This document shows, piece after piece, positions 23,136 to 38,100 of a DNA stretch of 64,000 nucleotides. The notes below the pieces were generated by a model. It was given only the letters and a program-made list of their open reading frames with translations, was not told the DNA's origin and did not search any database. Numbering within the stretch: position 1 is the first letter of the stretch; every line of letters starts with the position of its first letter. Origin of the DNA: Calamus simplicifolius (taxonomy: Eukaryota; Streptophyta; Magnoliopsida; Arecales; Arecaceae). The position numbers were made by a program, and so were the translations under genes. Where the stretch lies: the NCBI GenBank assembly GCA_900491605.1, contig UESW01000049.1, positions 1 through 64,000 on the forward strand. The letters are read 5' to 3'.

Positions 23136-26100
23136 CTACAAATCAGAAAACAAAATATCAAGGCAAAGAACTCAACTCAACTCAACTCATCTAAGCCTTT
23201 TCTCAACTACATGGGGTCGGCTACATGAATTTGCTTCCTCCACTCTGCTCTATTCAGGACCAAGTCGACATTCAAATTACAAATAGTTATATTTTTTTTA
23301 ATATTTTGAAAAAAAAAAAAAAAACAGAGCTGCAAACATCAAAGCACTTGTCAAAGGAGCATGTTAAGTCACTGTTATCTTTAATGCATACTTCCTCACA
23401 ATGTTGCAGGGCTTAAAGCATCACACCAGCCAGTGGTGTTGTAGGGAACTGTTCATAACACAATACCATGAACAATAGCCATCCTTTATTGATGGTTAGT
23501 TTCAAAAATCAAAATAAAGTAATGGTTTTTCTCTTCATTGAGTCATAGGTGGTGTATGAACAATACTTTCTAATAATTGAATAGATTGAAGTTGTCTTCT
23601 CTGGGGCAACATGGATCATTTCTTCTCCTCTTTCTATTGAAATCCCCAATTTTTCTGTGCTCCTCTCTGTTTATGTGAGTTTCCTCTCTTTCTTCTTATA
23701 TTTTCCCAATCATTGGAAGTTCTTATGCTGTGATTTGCAGTCAAACAAGTTTCAGGTTTAGATATAAAATTATAATAACCAGAAAAGCATAAATCCAGCT
23801 CTAATCTACAACTGGCTGCATCAAATTGCTCCTTGCTGAATGAGAAAATATATAAGCGTTTACACTGACAATGTCAAGGCAATTCATGTGGGAAACCAGG
23901 TAGTGCACGCTGGATATAGTCCTTCACTAAGGTTGGATGGGAAGAGCTTTGCAAGACTTCAATTATTATAACACAAAACAAGGTTAATGATATGGGCTGA
24001 TTTGATCAGCTAATCCTGTAGTAACATGTAGCACAGTTGGATACCGATACGAAGAGAAGAAACTCTTATTAGAAAGAGTTTTCCTTTGTAATGGCCACCA
24101 TATCAAGTCTGATCAGAACTCTCCTCATATATAATAAGGCCAATCCTATAAGGAATTAGCTGACTAATTCTTATCAGGATATAGTCTTCTCTGAGATCAG
24201 GCCTCATAAAAGTCATCCAATACAAGAGTCCGGCTTAAGGTAAAACTCCCTCAAACGTATATAAAAGTAGCTCAAATCACCTCAGATAGAAGAGCCTAAT
24301 TCTCCTCTCTTTTTGCTTAAAATATAGGTTGCTCGTCTGATAGACCTAGAGCTCTTTTCCAGTGTTATTAAAAGTGTTAGGGGCATTTAAGCACAAAAGG
24401 CTCCAAAAGCCTAGGCGCAAGATGCAAGGCACATAGCATAAGAGTGCACTGAGCGAAATGATGAACATATTTTTGAAATAAATAATAGAATAATTTATAT
24501 AAGCAAAATTTATAGCCCATCATTAAAAAAAAAGCTTAAAAAATATAATAGTAATATATTTAGCCTATTATCTCAATGAAAAACCTTCTCTTTATTAGCT
24601 AAACTCGGTAGTCCCTTGATGTTTTCCCTTCTCTTTCATAAATGATAGCATAATTTTTGATATTCCATCTCTTTGTCTTCCAATTTTTAACTTTGTTTAT
24701 AGGATAACGAAAATAATTGTGTATGAAAAGGTGCATCATAAAGTCGACACAATTTAATAAATATGAACTCAAAAAAACATCACAAATATAGCTTAATAAG
24801 AAAGGCATGCTTTTCTTGCACTTCAAATCACATCAAAAGCATGTCTTTTTCGCCTTGTTTATGCCAAAATGAAGATGCCTTACCTAGGATATACAAAGTA
24901 TTTAACCCTTGACGTCTTGCGCCTTAGGCACCTTAAGGTATAAGAAGCATCTAACCTTTAACGCCTTATGCCTTTGGCACGTTAGGACATAAGAAATGCC
25001 TAACCCTTGATGCCTTGTGCCTTAAGCCTAAATGTAGGCGGCACACTTTTGACAATGTTGCTCTCTTCCTTGTCTACCTTTGGCTGATTTGAATGCCGAA
25101 GGATTATCTCTGAAGGAAAACTCCAAGGTTCCCTAGCCCCCTTTTCTTTGAGCACACGAAAAGCAAGCAAATTGGCTGAAAAGGTATTCTACCATGCGAG
25201 GAAGAAAAAAATCTCATCCGTTGTCATGTTGTCATGTGAAAACCAGAAAAAGACGTCAATAGTCAATAAGAAAAAAAAAAGAATGAAACAGGAAAGTCCT
25301 TGTACAAAACAACCTGAACTCTCAAATATTGTTATGATGAATTTAAGGCCTTCTCACTATGATACAAACCAGCTAATAGACTTTTAATTAATTCTACCCT
25401 AGACAATATCAAGATCAATTACATTACAAAAATTGTCCATAACATAAGAAAAATTATGGGAAAAATAGTTTTAAGAAAAAATATTCTTAGGCCATACATG
25501 AACTCTAAGTCGCCAAACATATCATTCCTTGAAAAAATAGTTTAATCATTATATGCAAGACCACCTTGATTGAATGAAATTGGTTTCTATGGGAAAACAT
25601 GGGTTTTTTAAGAATTGTACTATCTTTGAAACTTGTACTGCACGTGTTGGCTGTTTTAGGAAATTTTGTAACAATTCTGTAACAGCTTATATTTCTAGGA
25701 TCAGGCTGATTTTCTAGGATTAGACTAATTTAATTAGAATATTCTAGGATCAAGCTAATCTTTTAGGATCATGTTGATTTAATTAGAATATTCAATAAAT
25801 CATGGAATCTGTCTATTTAGTCCGTAAATCATGGGATCAGCCTAGTTAGTTTCCTTTTTTTAGCAGCTAGGTTTTGTATATAGCTAATCTTTTGTGCATT
25901 ATACAAATAATGAAGTGAGAAAAATCTGTTCTTCAATTTTCATTACGGTATCAGAGCTTTAGACTCCGTTCTGGATTCTCTTCTTTGCATAACCTAAGCT
26001 CCGTTCTGAGTTTTTTCCTGTTGCTCTGTCAAATTTTTTACCAGCCCTGTTTTGCTCTATTTTTTGAAGATAAAACAAAGTATTTCATGTTTTATTTTAC

Positions 26101-29100
26101 CAGCCTTGATAGCTGAATTTATTTTAATTTATTGCTTGGCCTTCCCAATTTCTCTTTGATTCTCACCAGTCATCATCACAGGTGATTTCTAGTTTGTTAG
26201 TGACTAGTCTTGATCATCAGCAAGTTGTGACTTGTGAAAGATATCAAAGTTGAAGAAACAACCGCTACAACACAATCAGAGGAGTTTGTTAGACCCCAAC
26301 AGCCTGGAGCATTGCAAAATATCCAGGCAGCCTATAGATTGGATGGAAAACCTCCAAGCTGAGAATAGGAACAAAAAGGAGGACAAACAAGGAGCAATGG
26401 CCAAGCCCATGTTGCTGCGACTCAACAGAATAAAGCAGCACCACAAGAGTCAGTTGCTCTCAACCAAGAAGAGGTCGAAAGGTTGAAATCCCTTATTGGA
26501 AATCTTGACAAACCTTCAGATACTTGTTCATTGGCCTATTCAAGTGAGCTTTCTTTCTCTGTTGGATTAAATGTCTCGGATAGAACCTTTGCCGACTCTT
26601 GAGTTTTAGTCTCGAGAGCTATCGACCATATAACCCACTCATCAAACGTTTTTTTCACATATTCCCCATTTCCAAACAATATAAAAATAGCTATAGCTCA
26701 TGGTTTTTTGACTACTGTAGCAAATGTAGGAGATGTTAGAATAAATCGATCACTTATCCTAAGAAATGTTGTTCATATTCCCAAATTATCTACTAACCTT
26801 GTATCTGTTCAAAAATTCACTCAGGACTTATGTTGCAATGTGACTTTTCATCGTAGTCATTGTATATTTTAGGACGAGGATTCGGGGAGGATGATTGAAC
26901 TTGCTAGAGAATGTGATGGCCTTTACTACCTTGAAACACCAACTCAATTAAGCACCACCAAGAGCAAGTTATCCCATTCCTTTGTTTCTGATAGTTTTTC
27001 ATCCAATAAAGAAAAGGTTTGACTTTACCATCGTCAACTTGGACATCCATCATTTAGGACCATTACAATTCTGTTTTCTTTGTTATTTAAAGGTTTAGAT
27101 TTCAAGAGTTTTCATTATGAAGTGTGTGAACTTGCTAAACACAAATGCGTAACATTTGTAATTAGTAATACAAGTTCTGTTCCTTTTTACCTCATTCACG
27201 GTGACATTTGGGGTCCATTTACTATTCCTAATGTTTTTGGGACGCGATGGTGTTATTTATTGATGACTGTACTTATGTTACTTAGATTTTTTTAAAACAA
27301 ATATGATGTCGGTACTATTCTTCCAAACTTTCACTTCATGATTAAAAATCAATTTGGGGCCAACATAAAAAAATTCCGATCAAATAATGTTAGGAACTAT
27401 TTCAATCGAGTTCATACTCTATACTTTCAGAAAAAAGAATAGTATATGAGTCATCTTGTGTCAATACCCCACAACAAAATGGAGTTGCAAAAAGCTTCTT
27501 GAGTCAATTCGAGCCTTCATATTCCAAAAGAGTGTACCAAAATCTTTTTGAGGAAAAGTAGTTCTTACCGCTGCACATTTTGTAAACCGATTGCCTTCCA
27601 GAGTCTTGGGTATAAGAAGTCTAATGAAAATGCTCTCAACATTTTATCATGACTTTAAAACCACAAATAATCTTGTTCCTAGGATATTTGGATGCATGGC
27701 ATTTGTCCATATTCATAGTCAAAATAAGAGGAAACTTGATCCAAGGGTATTGAAATGAGTCTTTGTGGGCTATTCTTCGACTCGAAAAAGGTACAAGTAT
27801 TACCATCCTCCAACAAAATTCTATATTTCAGTAGATGTTACCTTCAATGATAAGAATCCTATTATACTATTTCTTATCTTCAGAGAAAGAAATCTGCAAT
27901 GAAGGATAAGGACTTTTTCCTTCTTGAGCTGCCATCATCATCCTCATTTCCTTCCTCAAATTTGAGTTCCCCACCAGCTTTGTGTTTCTAATCAGCTTCG
28001 TGTCCTTCCCCTGTATCCTCAAGTGCATGTCCCATGCCCAATTCGATGTCTATGCCTATGTCTGTGCTAGAAAATTCTTCAGAAAGATTTAACTCTGCTC
28101 TTGAGAATGAAAGATATAGCAAAATGTATTCAAGGAAAAAGACGGCTATCCTTAAATCTGTACAGACCCAAGAGTCCAATCCGAATTTTATGAATGAGGT
28201 AACAATTTCTGAACCTATATTACAAACTGAGATTGAACCTCATGAAAATGATGACGATTTAAACCTTCTTATTGCAATTAGGAAGAAAACTAGAGAGTGC
28301 ACAAAACAACCTTTATATCCTCTCAAATTTTGTCTTTTACTATCTCATAGGACCTTTCTTGTTAGCCTAAACACCATTGCTATACCTACCACCGTGTCCA
28401 AGGCTTTATCTAATGAGAAATGGAAGCATGCTATGAATATGGAAATGGAGGCATTAGAAAAAAACAAGACTTAGGAGCTAATGAAGCTGCTTGTAGGGAA
28501 AAAAGAAAAAACTCTAGGATGTAAATGAGTTTATACAGTGAAGTATAGAGCAGATGGATCACTAAAGAGATATAAAGCAAGATTGGTGACCAAAGGGTAT
28601 ATACAAACCTATGGGGTGGATTATCTAGAGACTTTTCTCTAATTGCAAAGATGAACACTGTCAGAATATTAGTCTTTAGCAGCTAATTATGGTTAAGATT
28701 TGCAGCAATTTGATGTCAAGAATATTTTTGCATAGAGAACTAGAGGAAGAAATTTATATGAAAATTTCATCTGGTTATGGAAAAGACTTGACAACTCATA
28801 CAGTGTGTAAGTTGAATAAAGCTTTGTATGGACTCATAGTCTCCACAGGCATGGTTCGAGATAAGGGTGTAATTGAGCTGAGTCGAGTCAGCACAGTCCC
28901 AAGCTCGAGCTCGACTCTAAAATTTGAAGCTCGAAACTCGACTCGAGCTCGATCGAAAGCTCAAACTCGAGCTCAATGAAATACTCGATATACTCGAGCT
29001 TGACTCGACTCGAATTTTTATGTAAAAATTTAAAAAATAAATTTTAAATTAAAATAAAATATATTTTCAACTAAAAATTCAAAGAAGTTTTATATAATTA

Positions 29101-32100
29101 GGACGATATTGTAAATATGTTTAATTATAAAGATAAAATAGTAAAATTAAGTAAACTCGTTTAAGCACACGAGCTTTTCGAGCCGAGTATTTTAATACTC
29201 GAACGCGACTCGATAATATACTCGAGTAGCCCGAGCTCGACTCAATAAGCAGCAAGTCGATTTTGAGCATTTTTCGAGTCAATTTCGAGCTACTCGCGAG
29301 CTGTCTCGACTAGTTACACCCCTAGTTCGAGAGATTTGCAAGAGTTATGATAGCCATAAGATACAGGCAGAGTCAAGGGGATCACACATTGTTCATTAAG
29401 CACTCACCTTTAGGGAGAGTTACAGCTCTCTTGGTGTATGTTGATATAATAGTGACCGAAGATGATGAGAAGAAATAGATCTTAAGTTAATGTTTAGCGA
29501 AGGAGTTTGAGATCAAGGCATTAGGGAGGCTGAAATATTTACTCAGATTTGAGGTGGCTCACTTGAGGCAGGGTATATTTATCTTTCAACAGAAGTATGT
29601 TACAGATCTTCTCAAGGAAACAAGCAAAACAACATACAAACCGGCAAGTACTCCAATAGATCCTGATTATAGACTTGGATTAGCAGAAGAAGATTCTGCA
29701 GTAGATAGAGAGATGTACTGTTGGGTGGGAAAACTCAATTATCTGTCTCACACATGACCAGATATAGCTTATGCAGTGAGTATAATTAGCCAATTTATGC
29801 ATAGTCTGAGAATATCCATTTGCGAACAGCTTACAGGGTGTTACAGTATCTCAAATAACACAAGAAAAAGATATTCTGTTTAAAAGGAATGAAGGTTTAA
29901 TACTTAAGGAATATACAGATGCAGATTATGCTACGTCAATTGTAGATAAAAGATCAACTTCGGATTATTGTACTTTTCTTAATGGGAATCTCGTGGCGTG
30001 GAGTAAAAAGCAAAGTGTGGTAGCATGATCAAGTGCAGAGGCAGAATTTCAAGCAATGGCTCAAGGAGTGTGCGAGCTACTTTGGTTAAAGGTCATTTAG
30101 AAAACTTGAAAATCAAATGGGATGGTCCAATGACTCTATTGTAACAAGTCAGCAATCAGCATAGCACACAATCCAGTACAACATAATTGAACAAAACACA
30201 TTGAGATGGACACACTTCATCAAAGAGAAGTTGGAGAGCGGATTGATCTATACACCTTGTTTTCACACATGGCCAACTGCAAATGTGCTTATCAAGGGTC
30301 TAAGTAGTTCGAGGTTTCAAAATGTAGTGTTCAAGCTGGGAATAAAAATACCTATTCACCAGCTTGAGAGGGAGTGTGAGAAAACGTGATTTTTTTTAGA
30401 ATTGTACTATCTTTGAAACTTGTACTGCACGTGTTAGCTATTTTAGGAAAATTTGTAACAATTCTGTAACAGCTTGTATTCGTAGGATTAGGCTAATTTT
30501 TTAGGATTAGGATGATTTAATTATAATATTCTAGGATCAGGCTGATTTAATTAGAATATTTTATAAATCATGGGATCTACCTAATCGGTCCATAAATCAT
30601 GAGATCTATCTAGTCAGTCCGTAAATCATGGGATCTGCTTAGTCAGTTTCCTTTTTTTAGTAAGTAGGCCTTGTATATAGCTAACCTTTTGTGCATTATA
30701 CAAATAATGTAGTAAAAAAATTGTTCTTCAATTTTTGTTAGTTTCCTTATCATCAACAATCCACATGATGGAGCTTAATCAAAAAAGCAATGATATTTTT
30801 CAAAATGCATGGCATCATGATTGCTGTTATGTCTGATACATAACATGTCTTGGTGATTTGCATGTGTAAAACTTGCTCATTGTGGTTGTTCATGATCTCA
30901 ATTACATATCTTTGAACCATCTAATAGCTGGTTCTCATATATTTATCCTCAATCTCAGGGTGAAAATTTATGACCAGAACACTGACCCAAGATAAGTGCA
31001 TTAGAAATCGGCATAAATAGGTTCAGGTCATAAGCAGTTGATCTGACTTTATCCGTTTATTAAATGAGTCGGGTTAAAGTTTAAAGTCCTAACCTATCTA
31101 ACTATTCCGATTTTTTAATAATGAGACCAGCTTGGCAGGATTACAACCTGTCAAGGCCAGTCCCAAGCCTGGGTAAAGGAGGGTTGCGTTAGACAGCTGA
31201 CAGCCAGCGCAAAACTCCGTCAGATTCCTTAAAATATGAATCTACTAAACAACCCCATGTAGTTGGGAAAAGGCTTAGATGAGTTGAGTTGAGTTGACAG
31301 GATTGCAACCTGACTCATTTACAACCACTTAAACCATGCAAGGCTTCCTTAACCTGTTTAACTTTTCATCATAGGCCTGACCCAAATCAAACCTGTCTAT
31401 TAAACAGCTTACATGTGTAACAGGGCGGATTACCTGATTAATAAATAGGTTAGGTTCAGTTTCAGTTTTTGACATGTTTAATAAATACATCAGGTTCAAG
31501 CTGACAGTTTTTCCTAGTTCCATGTCTCAACCCCAATTTCCTTGATAATAATAACTCAAAAACAGCAGCTGTTTGGACCTATCCAAATGTCCTAACATGT
31601 CTTTGATGCTTATCATGACCTATTTTACATTTACCACATTAACCTCAACTCACACATCCTACAAAAATCATCTTAAGAAGCATCTTCACCACCCAAAGTT
31701 CCAACCTACATATGGTAAAGCAGGCCTTACCGCCTCCATATCAGATGTACCAATATACCTTCCCTCTTATGATTGGACAACACTCCAGATTTTGATCTTC
31801 ACTTCATCAGCCATTTTAAGAATAATGACATAAAACAACAAAAATCACCACTAGAACCCTTATGAAGAAATATTAGTACCAAGTAATTAAGGTTAGGGGA
31901 TCAAAAGCCAGATACCCCTATTTAGGTAGAACTTTTGGATCAGCTAAACCTATTTCACAAGGGCAGTTTTCACATTTGGTTGCTATTATAGCATTGCTCT
32001 TGTTTTTAACGACCAAGTTATATCGTCTAGGTTTCATAACTCTCCAAACAAAGATATTTACCTGTGCAGTTTAACCTAATTTAAGACACTTTCAACTTTC

Positions 32101-35100
32101 TCTTCCAAGGTTTTAAATTCTGTGGAACAGCAGCATCCCAGTTTCCTATAGAATGAGACACCTTATAGTCCTGTCCCATCGCGATGGCCATTTCAATTGA
32201 GTATATCCTGATACCCTCATTTCTTTGTCTTTCCATTTTTTTCATATCTTCTCTTTCTTTTCTTCTTTCTATCTTTTTCTTTTTCTTCTTCTTTATTTCA
32301 TTTCTTCCTTCTTTCCTTTCTTTCTTTCTTTCTTCTTTCTTTTTTTTGCAAGGTTAGGTTTCGGTGTCCATCTCAATCCCATTTTTCCATAGGAATGGAA
32401 TAGGATAATCGGGACACCCCTTCTCCTGTTTGGACTTAAAACCTTGGTCTCTTCCATGGTTTTAAATTCTAGCAAGACATTCAATGGGACATCGAGACAT
32501 TATCATTCCAAGCATCGGGACGAGACCATCTTATCATCATTCCAGTATCCCAATCAATGTGTCCTGAAACATTCCCCATCCAAAGTGTCGAGATAAGATG
32601 GGATGACAACGCATCTCACTCCATGAAAAAACTGAAACCATCTCATGGGTAAAAACCTTGGTCTCTTCATCCTCATTCAATAGAACCAAATGGGAGAATG
32701 ATTGTATTCCATAAGCCTTTTTTCTACCAAAACACTTTTAGTCAAAAATATTTCCATTCTAGACTTTCTTTATTCTCAATTATAGTTCTAGGGTAGAAAA
32801 TGATAAGGCAACATAGCCGATATATAGGCATATCTCATCGTGATACAAATTGAGATTAGAATGTGGGGATAATCCTCAAAGTTTTCACTAAGTTGGAAAT
32901 ATCCTAGAAAAATAATATAGAAAGCAAAGTTATGGAACAATGTTCACCCAACCAGCAAAGAAATAGCCTAAGAGCCCATTATAGTCTTAATAAGAAAAGG
33001 GGAGTCTTTCCGCATTCCTCGTGAAAGCATTTACATGTTTCCTTGAGAAAGGGGGTTCCCTTCTTTTCCTATATGCAAGTCCTAACTTGCCTCCTCTTTT
33101 GGTTAACCTAACCCGCCTCCATAAAAGAAATGGTTCTTCCCTTTTGGTTATCTGTCGCCACAAGCAACCCAGACGAGCTTATAAAAGAGATGAACATGCA
33201 TCATAAAATGTATTTCATTCAACACAATCAAAATACATTTCTTCCCTCCCTTGGTGTCACCTCATGCTTCAAAAGTGTCACTCCTTCAGCCTTGATCTCA
33301 ATGCCTAGGTAGTTTGGTTGCGAAAATCTGCCAAGCTACATTTCTTCTTCCTAGGGCTGCAAGTGGGTAGGATTGGATTGAGAATTTGCTCAATCCAAAT
33401 CCAATCTAATTTAAATTTAGGTCTAAAATCTATAGATCCAACCATAAACACCTGTTGACTTCAGACTAACAATTCTATTTCTATATCCAACAGGGAGATC
33501 GGGTTGGGTTGGTCTACGTCCAAATTTAGCCAAGTCTAAATCCGGTTCTCTCTCCCACCCTTGGATCTACAAAATTCATGGATCCTAAAGATGAAAAAAG
33601 TAAAAATAGTGGGATAACTTCAAAATTCATGTGGATCCAAGGATAGCGAAAGTAATCAAATCCCATACTTGGCTACATTCGAATGTAACCAAGTCTCTCT
33701 CTCTCTTTATATATATATATATATATATATCTGCATTACAATTAGCTTATTAAGAAAATCTATTAGACCATTTTGTGTCATGGCAAGCAAGATCTATTCT
33801 CTGCCTTGAGAAAAAAATTAAGTACCTAATTATGTATTTAGCTTTTATTTATCAATGCTTACATAAACGGGTTGGGTCAGATATTCTTGAGTCAGGTTAG
33901 TTTGTGTAGTTGTCTAATGCATTTTGGTCCACAAAATAATTGGGAATAGATCAGGTCAGCGTTCAATCAAAAAATGGAAGATCCAAGTTCAACCCCAAAT
34001 AAATGAGGGTGGGTTGGATTTATCCAACCCAACATATAATTTAATGTGGGTTGGATCCAATTAGGTCTCATCATCTCAGCATTCTGGTTGGATCTTTAGA
34101 AGGTCCAATCCATATGCAGTCATACTTCTCATTTTTCCTTCAACTTTTTCCTCATATACTTGCCTTATCTTTTTTCTAATTATATTGAACTCCGTCAAGG
34201 CCAGCCCAAACCTGAGTAGAGGAAAAGGGTTGCGTTAGGTAGCTAACAGCCAGCGTAAAACTCCATCCAAACCTTTAAAACAATTTCTATACCACCTTCC
34301 AAAAAATATTATTCTCCTTCCAACTTCCATATTTTATCCCTAGCTGAATTTCCAGTAACCAAAACCTTGATGTTTCACACCCAATATTTCTCAGAATCAC
34401 AGCATCCACACTAAGTTTTGCTTATCGATCACCAAGTTTTCCTGATAAAGATGAAAAAGAAAAATCTTTTGTCTAATCCAGTTTTATACAAAATTCAGAT
34501 TTGATTGCAGATTTTATAGTAAATACACGTTTAAGCACCTGCTATTCTGAATCCCATCTCCTTGTCTCTTATAAAATTCTACCTTAATTTCAGTAATAAA
34601 GCTTCAACTCACATGTTGTGTTGCATCAGGCATGCTAATAGATTCAAGTTCAAATTCAGAAAATGAGAAAGATCCAAGCTATTTCAATGGGAGTTCAAAG
34701 TAAATTGAAGTCAGATTTATCAAGGATAATAGGACTAAAATAAGAAGTGGTGAAGTAAAATTTATAAGAGACAACAGATGGGAGAGGGTTTATATTAATG
34801 ATGTCCAAAGTAAATCTTTAGCATCAATTTAGGATGCAAAGTTAGCAATAGGTAGAATCATTATGGGGCAGCATGCTTGAAGAGGCAAGGAAGCATAACG
34901 TTTTGATATGTGAACTTACTGCAGCTCTTGATGCATCTTGGGAAGATAATGCAATATCCAGTAAGAGAAGGCATACATGAAGAGCTGTTGTCTGCAAAAG
35001 TGCAAATGGCATATAAGAAAAGACAGCAATAGTGCTTAAGATTGCATAACTAATAATTACTGAATCAGAAATACCTCATCTACAGGTTCTAAATTTTGAA

Positions 35101-38100
35101 ACAACGGCTCTAGAACTGATAATGCATTTTTATAATCATGCAGATTATTGAGGATAACTGCCTGTTTACACACCAAATTGAGTAAGAAAGCTGTTAATAG
35201 CGATCACAACATCAGTTCCCTCCAAGACCAAGCTTAAAAATGAAGAATGAAATGAAAATGGCATAGAGATAACGTACAATGTTGAATGTGACAATAGAAG
35301 TGTCGAAGTCATCTGTATCAGCAATGCTGCCAGCATTTGCAGCAGACAACTGATATAGGGTAGTACTACTCCCTCTAGATCCTGAGGTAACATTGCTACT
35401 AAGGCCGCTAGCTGCTTCCATCTGCTCTCCAGATTTACGAGCTAGGTCTTCACTTCTCTTCTACATCAACATTAACAAATTGGTCCAAAATGTGCACACT
35501 TTAGTCCAGTATGAAACAGGATGATAACAACCATCAAAAAAATGGAAAGGTCAAACAAAAGAAATGTCAAAAATAGCATGTTAATGCAATTACTACAAAC
35601 TCTAATTACAACAAACATCCACAAAACCTTCAAATTTGAAGGGACCAACAGATTGAAATATAAAAATAAACAAATTAAGGTATAGCTAATCCAAAACTCC
35701 AAACATCAACAAACTGAAGTGACTTCCATTAATACAAACTATGTGCAGCTTCCCTGAGCAAAAGCAACATCAACGCTTCATGACAACAATGATGAGAATT
35801 TATCTCCAAACGTAAGTTTTTGTAACTTCTGTTGCACTTGGGAAAGCATGCCTGTATACAGAACAATCTAAAGTAGCTACTGTTATTTTCAGTATATTAA
35901 GGGTGTCCTTGGTGTTACTTCTGCTTTGCGAGAAGAATAGAAGCCAGCAGCTATGTTTTTTAGCTTTTCCTAGAAGCACTCTTCTGACTTTTTCGTCTTG
36001 TAGAGTATTTTGCAGAAAAGATTACCAAACGCTACTCTTCAGAAAAGTGCTTTTCTGCTTAAAAAGTCATGAAAGTACTTTTCTTAGGCAATAACAAGCA
36101 TGCCCTAAAGCTAAGCATATTTTAGAGCCAGTAAGCCACCGGCCAAACTTGCTCTTCAGATCTAGAAGTAAAAATGCTTCTGCATGTAACATGTCCTGAT
36201 AACAAATCCTAAGAGAGGATTGCTTAAAGTGTAAGTAGTAAGTACCGAGTATAGACTGTTTAAACATGTGTATGCGAGCGCATTCATGACTGATGAGGCA
36301 CAATGAAAATCAATCCATATTCACAACAGCACTATAAAATATACTTGTTGCCACAGATCAGGAATGAATAAAAATCTGCTAAGCAAACCTGACAGAACAA
36401 TGATTTTTTTAATAAAAAAAAATCATTTTAAGAAATTCCCTTCAAGTGTATAAAAGCCAGAATTTCAATTGGGGCTACTTAAAGGTAAGATCCTGTTTGC
36501 CATTGGTAGTAGAGCTTTTGACAATAAAGCTTTTGATAGTAGAGCTTTTGACTGTTGACATTTTGTAAAAAGTTGTATGCCAGTGATAACTATATTTCTA
36601 AAGTGTTGTGGTACTTTAACATCTATTTGGTAACCAATCTAAGAAAGCATTTTTAGAATGAGCGATGATAATATAATAAAAAAGGACATTGCATGGTACT
36701 TCCAACTGTCTAATAATTTCAATTATTAAAAACTGTTATTACAAATTTGAAGTAGGATAGCTAAGAAAACTTGTTTTAGGAGGCTGAAATATTAGGATTA
36801 ATAAGGAGCAAAAGAGTGGAAAAGTATATGGAAAACTAAGCTTTCTAAAGATAATGATATGAGATTTTGAGACTTTAAGTACTTAAGTTGAATAAGAAAA
36901 AGAAGAAAAGAAAGAAAAGGTTTTAGGCATCACACCAAGGGTTCTTTGGCATCACACCTAAGGGTTAATTGCATCACACAATCTCAAAACAAAATTACTG
37001 AAAAATTCTCTCCAAAGTTGTTATTCCTTATGAAGAGAGTTTGCATCCATATATATAGAGAAAACATTCCTAAACCAAATAAAATAGGACTTTTAAAAAA
37101 ACTATTAATTTGTCTATGATTTAACTACAACTTTGACTAGGAAACTAATAAAACCTATATTTTAATAAAATAATATAAGAAAACTTTGACTACAAGACAA
37201 TCTCACAATACGTATTGCTATGGATCAAGATCTATTGTACCGGCCCATACAAACCATTCATACAATACCAAGTTTCTATTTGATACACCAAACTGAACTG
37301 AACTGCCCTGCATCGCCCGTTACCATGTGGTATTATAGTTAAGAGTGAGAAAAAATGAGGCACTCTATCTCGATACAAGGTGCATCCACACCAACCCATG
37401 TTGTACTGAACTGATAATATACCAGTATTGGTCTCGGTACCAATTTTGCAAACCTTGCTACAAACATAAAATTCCCATCAAAACACTAAGGCAACTAATC
37501 TAACTCATTGATCCTTTCAAAAATAAAATTTAAAGTAGGTGTCAATGCATAGCTAATATCTATGGCTCAATTATTGAATAAGACTCCAATTTTACCATAA
37601 ATAGGTTTGGTGCTAGTCATGAGCAAATGAGAAAGCAAAACAATCATATTGATCATGAAGACATAAATAGGTTTGGTGCCACCCACCTAGGAATACTTTA
37701 TACTCGATTCATTGATACTTTGCATTTTTACTTAGACATTTGTACATTCATGTGATTATTCAATGTGTTGAGATTTAATATGGTTTATTTTCAGCTTGAA
37801 ACTATCCAAATAATATAAATAATGCTTCTAGATAAAACATATGAAATGACTAGCCTATAATTTAACCTAAGCCTAGAACCACCCAAACCTATCATAGGTT
37901 ATGATCCTAGATAAGGTCAACAAAACCAATAACAAGAATTATATCGATACATTACCAATTTGATGCGATAAAGTCAGTATAGTCAGTATGATATGGTACA
38001 CACTCCATATCAAGATAGGAACCAGTATATTTTCTTATCCCCAACCATACCAAGTAGTATGGGTTGGTACTGGATGATATGAGGCAACTCTACTCTATTC

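Larger units (their letters stand above)
25588..30740 (+). mobile_element. Ty1/Copia LTR retrotransposon, full structure but coding region decayed
   Basis: LTRs of about 360 bp (25588-25945 and 30375-30740) bracket a primer site for initiator tRNA-Met and Copia-order gag-integrase-RT-RNase H remnants. The 5-bp target duplication GTTTC is intact at 25583-25587 and 30741-30745. A hAT MITE interrupts the RT. Stops and frameshifts throughout make it inactive. It is antisense to CNOT10 and lies in intron 5. Confidence 0.9.
23136..34919 (-). other. CNOT10: CNOT10 intron 5 (11.8 kb), mostly transposable elements
   Basis: The donor is GTAAGT at 34919 and the acceptor TTTGTAG at 23136. Contents: SINE-like tail (23171), hAT-like element (24360), Copia element with a nested MITE (25588-30740), SINE-like repeats (31150, 34194) and a possible MITE (33352). 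The gaps, including 23300-24350 and 30741-33350, are AT-rich without further supported features, apart from a CT-rich tract near 32225-32350. Confidence 0.85.
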
